Under the pieces are notes generated by a model. It saw only the letters and a list, made by a program, of their open reading frames with translations, was not told the origin of the DNA and ran no database searches. A stretch of DNA of 64,000 nt, taken from an uncultured Eubacteriales bacterium. Its GTDB lineage: Bacteria; Bacillota; Clostridia; Saccharofermentanales; UBA5734. Shown here piece after piece: positions 59,880 to 64,000 of this stretch (positions are counted from its first letter, which is position 1; the number at the start of each line of letters is the position of its first letter). Both the position numbers and the translations under genes were made by a program. The stretch is taken from the NCBI GenBank assembly GCA_903835065.1, contig CAILLO010000049.1, forward strand, positions 1 through 64,000, given 5' to 3'.

Positions 59880-60959
59880 TCAGCGCACCTCGACCGTTTC
59901 GTACGCGCGGCTGCCGAGCCCGAGGGCGGCCAGGCGGTCGAGCTGCAGGTAGGGGTCCTTGCCGTGGATGCGCTCGAAGAGATGACCCTTCTCGCCCATC
60001 TCGGTTCCGACCGGCACCGAGAGAGGGTTGAAGTCCTCGACGCGGATGCGGTCGAGGCAGGCCTGTTCGACGGCGACGAGGTCGTAGGAGGCGCAGATGC
60101 CGACGTCCGGCACGATCGAGGGCGTCGTGAAGCCCCAGCAATCGCACAAAGCGGTCATCTGCAGCATCGCGTTGACGTAGAGGACCCGGTCCTTCGGGAA
60201 GTCCTCGAGCGCGGCCCGCGTGCACAGGGCCATCCCGTGCTGGAAGTCCTCGTAGTTCGAACCGGTCGGCGAGATCGCGCCGGTCGGGCAGACCTTGACG
60301 CAGTGCTGGCACAGGGTGCAGTGGTGGTAGAAGACCTCGTACTTCCCGTTCTCGTCGAAGGAGTTGGCGTGGTGGTTGCAGCTGCCGATGCAGGCCTCGC
60401 AGTGCGTGCACTTCGACTCGTCCCAGGCGAGGCCGGTCTCGAGTCCGTGGATGCTGCCGCGGGTGTGGTCGTCGACGCAGCCCATGGCGATGTTCTTGCA
60501 GGCGCCCCCGTAGCCGCAGGCGCCGTGCCCCTTGACGTGGGAGAGGACGACGACGGCGTCGGCATCGTGGAAGTTTCCGGCGATGTTGGCGTATTCGAAG
60601 GTCTTGAACCCGATCTCCTTGCGGTACAGGTACTTTTCGGTCACGCCGCAGGAGGTCGTGATCGGGCAGCCGAAATAGTTCTCGGTGTATCCTCGCGCGG
60701 CAGCCCCGTCGACGGTCTGGTCGATCAGGTAGGGCGTCGCGCCGGCCGCCTTCAGCCGGTCGACCAGGATCTTCACGAACAAAGGCGGGATCGTCGAGTA
60801 GCCGATCTCGCGTCCCACGTGCATCTTGATCGCCGTGCGGGCACCCTTGAAGCCGGCCTCGAGGCCGACCGCGCCGAGCATGCGCTCGAACTTCGCGGGA
60901 AGGGTGCATTCGGGGGCGTACTTCTCGAAGGACATGCCGGAGTACCAGACCTTGGACAT
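59880..60959 (-). CDS. DUF362 domain iron-sulfur protein
   Basis: 359 residues. A DUF362 N-terminal region (about 1-210, IKMHVGREIGYSTIPP, VLSHVKGHGACGYGGACKN) and a ferredoxin-like part with two cysteine sets: HCTLCQHCVKVCPTGAI is canonical [4Fe-4S], while CTHCEACIGSCNHHANSF lacks the final Pro and has HH instead. Such proteins probably carry electrons; their enzyme partners are unknown. ATG 60959 follows AAAGGAGC. It follows the aldolase and precedes ruvC by two bases. Confidence 0.88.
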   Translation of the reverse strand: MSKVWYSGMSFEKYAPECTLPAKFERMLGAVGLEAGFKGARTAIKMHVGREIGYSTIPPLFVKILVDRLKAAGATPYLIDQTVDGAAARGYTENYFGCPITTSCGVTEKYLYRKEIGFKTFEYANIAGNFHDADAVVVLSHVKGHGACGYGGACKNIAMGCVDDHTRGSIHGLETGLAWDESKCTHCEACIGSCNHHANSFDENGKYEVFYHHCTLCQHCVKVCPTGAISPTGSNYEDFQHGMALCTRAALEDFPKDRVLYVNAMLQMTALCDCWGFTTPSIVPDVGICASYDLVAVEQACLDRIRVEDFNPLSVPVGTEMGEKGHLFERIHGKDPYLQLDRLAALGLGSRAYETVEVR

Positions 60960-61021
60960 CGAGGGCTCCTTTCGGAGTGGATCCGTCGCGGTTGCGCCCC
61001 GAGGCGTCCGCGCGGAGCGGC

Positions 61022-61762
61022 TCATCGCGTTTTCTGCCCGCCGGGCGTCGGGACGCCGGGGAAGTCGGACCGGTTCGTCTCGGCCGGAACCGAGGGCGGG
61101 ATCCCGCCGGCCACGATCCCGAGCCGACGGCGGGTCTCGAGGAGTTCCTCGATCTGCGCCGTGGACAGCTCGTTCGCGCGGCCGATCAGGCTCATGGCGT
61201 TCATCGTCAGGGTCGCGTAGGATTCGAGGGACTCCATGCGCCCGTATGCCTCCTGCAGCGTCGCCCCCCAGGTCAGGGCACCGTGGTTCGCGAGCAGGAC
61301 GGCGTTGGACGTGCGGCAGAAAGGGGCGATCGAATCGGGGACGTCCTGCGTGCCGGGCGTCGCATAGGGGGCCACGGGCACGACGCCGAGGTTGACCACG
61401 GATTCCGCCAGGATCGCCCGGTCGAGGCGATAGCCCGCGACCGCATAGGAGGTCGCGACGGGCGGGTGGGCGTGCACGACGGCCCCGACTTCCGGGTTCT
61501 CGCGGTAGACCCGCAGGTGCATCCCCAGTTCGGACGACGGCGCCCGACGGCCCTTCCGCACGCTGCCGTCGAGGTCGACGACGACGAGGTCGCGAGGCGA
61601 GAGGAAACCCTTGCACATCCCGGTCGGCGTCGTGAGCACGAGTCCTCCCGGCAGCCGCACGCTCACATTGCCGTCGAAGGAGGCGACCAGCCCGCGGGCG
61701 TACAGCCTCCGTCCGATCTCGCAGACCTCCCGGCGGATCCGGCCTTCCGACACCCGGTTCAT
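61022..61762 (-). CDS. Class II aldolase (FucA/Ald2-like)
   Basis: 246 residues. A zinc-dependent class II aldolase/adducin fold. The zinc ligands are His98, His100 (VHAHPP) and His160 (LANHGAL), and the catalytic Glu79 lies in PSSELGMHLRVY. Family members cleave fuculose-1-phosphate or ribulose-phosphates, or act as MtnB dehydratase. Its overlap with mtnA (ATGA) suggests the product of MtnA is its substrate, that is 5-deoxyribulose- or methylthioribulose-1-phosphate, giving DHAP plus an aldehyde (DHAP shunt); this is inference. ATG 61762 follows AAGGGAATC. Confidence 0.82.
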   Translation of the reverse strand: MNRVSEGRIRREVCEIGRRLYARGLVASFDGNVSVRLPGGLVLTTPTGMCKGFLSPRDLVVVDLDGSVRKGRRAPSSELGMHLRVYRENPEVGAVVHAHPPVATSYAVAGYRLDRAILAESVVNLGVVPVAPYATPGTQDVPDSIAPFCRTSNAVLLANHGALTWGATLQEAYGRMESLESYATLTMNAMSLIGRANELSTAQIEELLETRRRLGIVAGGIPPSVPAETNRSDFPGVPTPGGQKTR

Positions 61763-62835
61763 CCCCGATTCCCTTCGAACAGCCGGGCGATCGCCGGCCC
61801 GTAGGGCGGGCAAAGCACGCCGCGCTCGGTCACGATCGCCGAGATCCGGTCCGCTTCGGTCACGTCGAACGCGGGGTTGTAGACCTTGACGCCTTCCGGG
61901 GCCATCCGCACGCGGAATCCCATCTCGGTGACCTCCGAGGCGCCGCGGTACTCGATCGGGATCGCGCCGCCCGTGGCGCAGGCGAGGTCGATCGTCGACA
62001 GCGGCGCGCACACATAGAACGGCACCCCGTAGTGCTTCGCGAGGATCGAGAGGCCATTCGTGCCGATCTTGTTCGCGGCATCGCCGTTGGCGGCGATGCG
62101 GTCGCTGCCGACGAGGACCGCCTGCACGAGGCCGGACGCAAGGACGCTGGCGGCCATCCCGTCGCACAGCAGCGTCGTGTCCACGCCGTCCTGCATCAGT
62201 TCGAAGGCCGTCAGGCGGGCTCCCTGAAGGAGCGGCCGGGTCTCGTCGGCGTAGACGCGGAAGGCGTACCCGCGCTCCTGCCCGAGGTGGATCGGGGCGA
62301 GGGCGGTCCCGTAGCGCGAGGTGGCGAGCGAGCCGGCGTTGCAGTGCGTGAGCAGGCCCATGCCGGGGGAGAGCAGCGACAGGCCGTGCTCGCCGATGCG
62401 GCGGCAGTTCTCCTCGTCTTCGCGCAGGATCGCGTCCGCCTCCGCGAGCAGGACCTTTTTCAGCCCGTCGCCGGAATCGCCGGCGTATCGGGCGGCGCAG
62501 GCCTTCATGCGGTCCAGCGCCCAGAAAAGGTTGACCGCGGTCGGCCGCGAGGTCGCGAGATACGAACACACCTCGGCCAGGCGGTCCCGGACCGCCCGCG
62601 CGTCGTCGGTCTGCACGGCGGAGACGGCCAGCAGCGTCCCATAGGCGGCGGCGATGCCGATCGCGGGCGCGCCCCGGACGCGCAGGCTCCGGATCGCCTC
62701 GAAGACCTGCTCGGAGGAGCGGAGACGGAGGTGGACGATTTCGCCGGGCAGCCGGGTCTGGTCGAGCACGACCAGTTCCTCGCGGGCCGCATCGTATCGG
62801 AGGGGCGTCGTCGGGTTCATCTTCGGATCGTTCAT
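61759..62835 (-). CDS. mtnA: S-methyl-5-thioribose-1-phosphate isomerase
   Basis: 358 residues. Converts methylthioribose-1-phosphate (or 5-deoxyribose-1-phosphate) to the ribulose-1-phosphate. RVRGAPAIGIAAAYG is the substrate loop; Cys165 (THCNAGSLA) and Asp245 (GSDRIAANGDAANKIGT) are the catalytic pair at the expected spacing. ATG 62835 follows GGGAGGAC. A weak extended -10 (TGGTACGAT, 62865-62857) may drive it. It is the first gene of the operon with the aldolase. Confidence 0.94.
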   Translation of the reverse strand: MNDPKMNPTTPLRYDAAREELVVLDQTRLPGEIVHLRLRSSEQVFEAIRSLRVRGAPAIGIAAAYGTLLAVSAVQTDDARAVRDRLAEVCSYLATSRPTAVNLFWALDRMKACAARYAGDSGDGLKKVLLAEADAILREDEENCRRIGEHGLSLLSPGMGLLTHCNAGSLATSRYGTALAPIHLGQERGYAFRVYADETRPLLQGARLTAFELMQDGVDTTLLCDGMAASVLASGLVQAVLVGSDRIAANGDAANKIGTNGLSILAKHYGVPFYVCAPLSTIDLACATGGAIPIEYRGASEVTEMGFRVRMAPEGVKVYNPAFDVTEADRISAIVTERGVLCPPYGPAIARLFEGNRG

Positions 62836-62887
62836 GGAAGTCCTCCCGTCGCTCCCATCGTACCATTCTCTCCGACGAAAATCCCTG

Positions 62888-62917
62888 TTGACACTTCGGG
62901 GGTTCACTTCGTATAAT
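62888..62917 (+). promoter_or_regulatory. Promoter of tRNA-Lys(CTT)
   Basis: TTGACA (62888-62893), 18 nt, TATAAT (62912-62917), 13 nt before the tRNA. Confidence 0.88.
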
Positions 62918-62930
62918 CCAAAAGCGACTT

Positions 62931-63006
62931 GCGCCTTTAGCTCAGTTGGTAGAGCAACTGACTCTTAATCAGTGGGTCCTGGGTTCGAGCCCCCGAAGGC
63001 GCACCA
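62931..63006 (+). tRNA. tRNA-Lys (anticodon CTT)
   Basis: A 76-nt cloverleaf starting GCGCCTTTAGCTCAG. The anticodon loop CTCTTAA gives CUU, which reads AAG. CCA is encoded. It complements the UUU tRNA-Lys at 10086. Confidence 0.95.
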
Positions 63007-63010
63007 ATCG

Positions 63011-63046
63011 AAAAGAGTCCCGGAGCGAAGGCTCCGGGACTCTTTT
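63011..63046 (+). terminator. Strong bidirectional terminator after tRNA-Lys
   Basis: AAAAGAGTCCCGGAGC (63011-63026) and GCTCCGGGACTCTTTT (63031-63046) are perfect complements around a 4-nt loop, giving T-runs on both strands. It also serves the minus-strand zinc-ribbon gene ending at 63073. Confidence 0.95.
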
Positions 63047-63072
63047 CGTTCATGCTCGATCCGTCGGTCGGA

Positions 63073-63333
63073 CTACGCGTCGTGTTCGTGGGGGATGGCG
63101 GGGGCGAAGTAGACCGCGTTGCCGACCTTGAAATGGCCGTAGGAATCGTGCCAGTAGATGAACTGGGGAGTGGTGCCGATCTCCACGATGCCATAGACGT
63201 CCACAATCGTGCCGATCGGCATGCCGACGATCGTCTCGGTGACCGCCGCCTTGAAGAGGATCACTTCACGCTTGCGCCTTTCCCGGTAGACGACGGGGGC
63301 TTCGATATCGGCTCCGCACTGTGGACATTTCAT
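63073..63333 (-). CDS. Small zinc-ribbon-start protein of unknown function
   Basis: 86 residues, starting MKCPQCGADI, a half zinc ribbon (one CxxC), followed by a small beta-rich domain of unknown type (VGMPIGTIVDVYGIV). No second Cys pair is present, so zinc binding may need a dimer. ATG 63333 follows AAGGGAG. It follows the TM protein by 43 bases and may act with it; no function can be assigned. Confidence 0.7.
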   Translation of the reverse strand: MKCPQCGADIEAPVVYRERRKREVILFKAAVTETIVGMPIGTIVDVYGIVEIGTTPQFIYWHDSYGHFKVGNAVYFAPAIPHEHDA

Positions 63334-63376
63334 GGCGGGACTCCCTTCTCGTTGCGGTCGGACCGCCACGGCCGGG

Positions 63377-64000
63377 TCAGGACCCGGTCGCCTGGCTGAT
63401 GAAGTAGTAGGCCACCGCGAGGGCGGCCAGAACGGCGAGGATCGTGAGGAGGACCTTCGGGACGCTCACGGGATACGTGCCCGTCACTTCGGCCGTGTGC
63501 CCGTTGACGAGGAACCGGTAGGTCTTCAGGCCGTACCGGTAGGAGGAGATCCAGAGGGGCAGCAGGAGGTGCTTGTAGGTGATGTCGGTGTAATGCGTGT
63601 CGAGGGTCGCGAGGCGGATCTCGTCGGCGGCCACCTGGCGCGTGATGCCCTGCCGGATGCGGACGTCCATCTTCTGCTGGGCGATGGCGAAGCCTTCCTT
63701 CAGGTCCACTCCATAGCGTTCGGCCGAGAAGCCGGACAGATAATCGGGCCGATAGGGCTGCAACGCCTCCAGCGGGAAGGGTTCGAGCTTGTCGAGCCAC
63801 TTGGTCTCGATCGACTTCGTGGCGGGGACCAGGAGGTCGTCGAAGGCTTCGGAATAGTGCCCCGCGATATAGCGCCAGCGGATCTTCCGGACCTGCCGGG
63901 TCCGGAGCATGGATTTTCCGTTCACGATCTCGTTGTAGGATTCGGTGACGTAGTAGTAGTCGCCCGCCTGTCCCGTATAGTCGGATTCCGTCCCCGCGTC
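63377..64000 (-). CDS. C-terminal part of a membrane protein (zinc-ribbon family), runs off the window
   Basis: The reading frame is open to the last base (208 codons). The visible C-terminal part has a soluble domain (RKIRWRYIAGHYSEAFDDLL, YVTESYNEIV), a segment with SGFSAERYGVDLKEGF, and a single transmembrane helix near the end (VLLTILAVLAALAVAYYF). Similar proteins begin with a TFIIB-like zinc ribbon, which would lie outside the window; this is inference. The start seen inside the window (GTG 63925) is probably not real. Confidence 0.65.
   Translation of the reverse strand, partial: DAGTESDYTGQAGDYYYVTESYNEIVNGKSMLRTRQVRKIRWRYIAGHYSEAFDDLLVPATKSIETKWLDKLEPFPLEALQPYRPDYLSGFSAERYGVDLKEGFAIAQQKMDVRIRQGITRQVAADEIRLATLDTHYTDITYKHLLLPLWISSYRYGLKTYRFLVNGHTAEVTGTYPVSVPKVLLTILAVLAALAVAYYFISQATGS

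Overview
This is 64 kb of GC-rich chromosome from a Gram-positive bacterium, most likely Bacillota and plausibly a high-GC member of class Clostridia. The evidence is the combination of a phenylalanine T-box leader, YqeG, two LytR-CpsA-Psr proteins, YerC, RqcH, ComEC, a clostridial-type topoisomerase pair, a PPi-type phosphofructokinase, NfnAB, DUF5702/TadE-like proteins, strong Shine-Dalgarno sites and TTGACA/TATAAT promoters with 17-18 nt spacers. About 80% of the genes lie on the minus strand in tightly packed, often overlapping operons. I see no prophage, insertion sequence, CRISPR array or rRNA. The placement below class level is inference.

Layout. 1-9.5 kb: 5' end of efp with an unusual CTAG-rich repeat upstream of its promoter, an endonuclease IV-like TIM barrel, YqeG, aspartate kinase (plus strand), a membrane-anchored deacetylase-like protein, and a ParE/ParC-type topoisomerase. 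9.5-12.2 kb: five tRNAs in two divergent units, an acetyltransferase, and a PPi-dependent phosphofructokinase. 12.2-18.1 kb: an odd coupled five-gene set (GNAT, orphan solute-binding lipoprotein, GNAT-Ogt fusion, flavin reductase, MFS carrier) and tRNA-Thr. 18.1-24.8 kb: S-adenosylmethionine by-product recycling (MtaD, AhcY, PNP) with SecA and YerC. 24.8-31.2 kb: two LCP proteins, a TadE/DUF5702 pilin-like cluster, and a frameshifted EamA transporter. 31.2-33.5 kb: polar amino-acid ABC transporter. 33.5-37.4 kb: pheST under T-box control. 37.4-40.7 kb: Dtd, NfnAB, and a methylglyoxal-synthase-fold protein without the catalytic motif. 40.7-49 kb: elongasome genes (MreC, MreD, PBP2), RadC, Maf, AsnS, a SEC-C protein, and isocitrate dehydrogenase. 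49-57 kb: HolA, ComEC, EngB, PRPP synthetase, and RqcH. 57-63 kb: MtnA, class II aldolase, DUF362 ferredoxin, RuvCAB, QueH. 63-64 kb: tRNA-Lys and two zinc-ribbon/membrane genes, the last running off the end.

How they fit together. Most of the window is housekeeping: translation (EF-P, PheST, AsnS, Dtd, tRNAs, RqcH, QueH), DNA maintenance (ParCE, RuvABC, HolA, RadC, Ogt, endonuclease IV-like), secretion and cell-wall elongation. The most interesting inferred system is metabolic. An MTA/SAH/5'-deoxyadenosine deaminase, an archaeal/Thermotoga-type AhcY and a 6-oxopurine-type PNP form one operon. A separate MtnA + class II aldolase pair could take the pentose-1-phosphate produced to DHAP plus an aldehyde. 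Together they would make a deamination-first version of the DHAP shunt for radical-SAM waste. Other points worth a look are the GNAT-Ogt fusion, the degenerate MGS-like protein, the efp-upstream repeat and the EamA frameshift.
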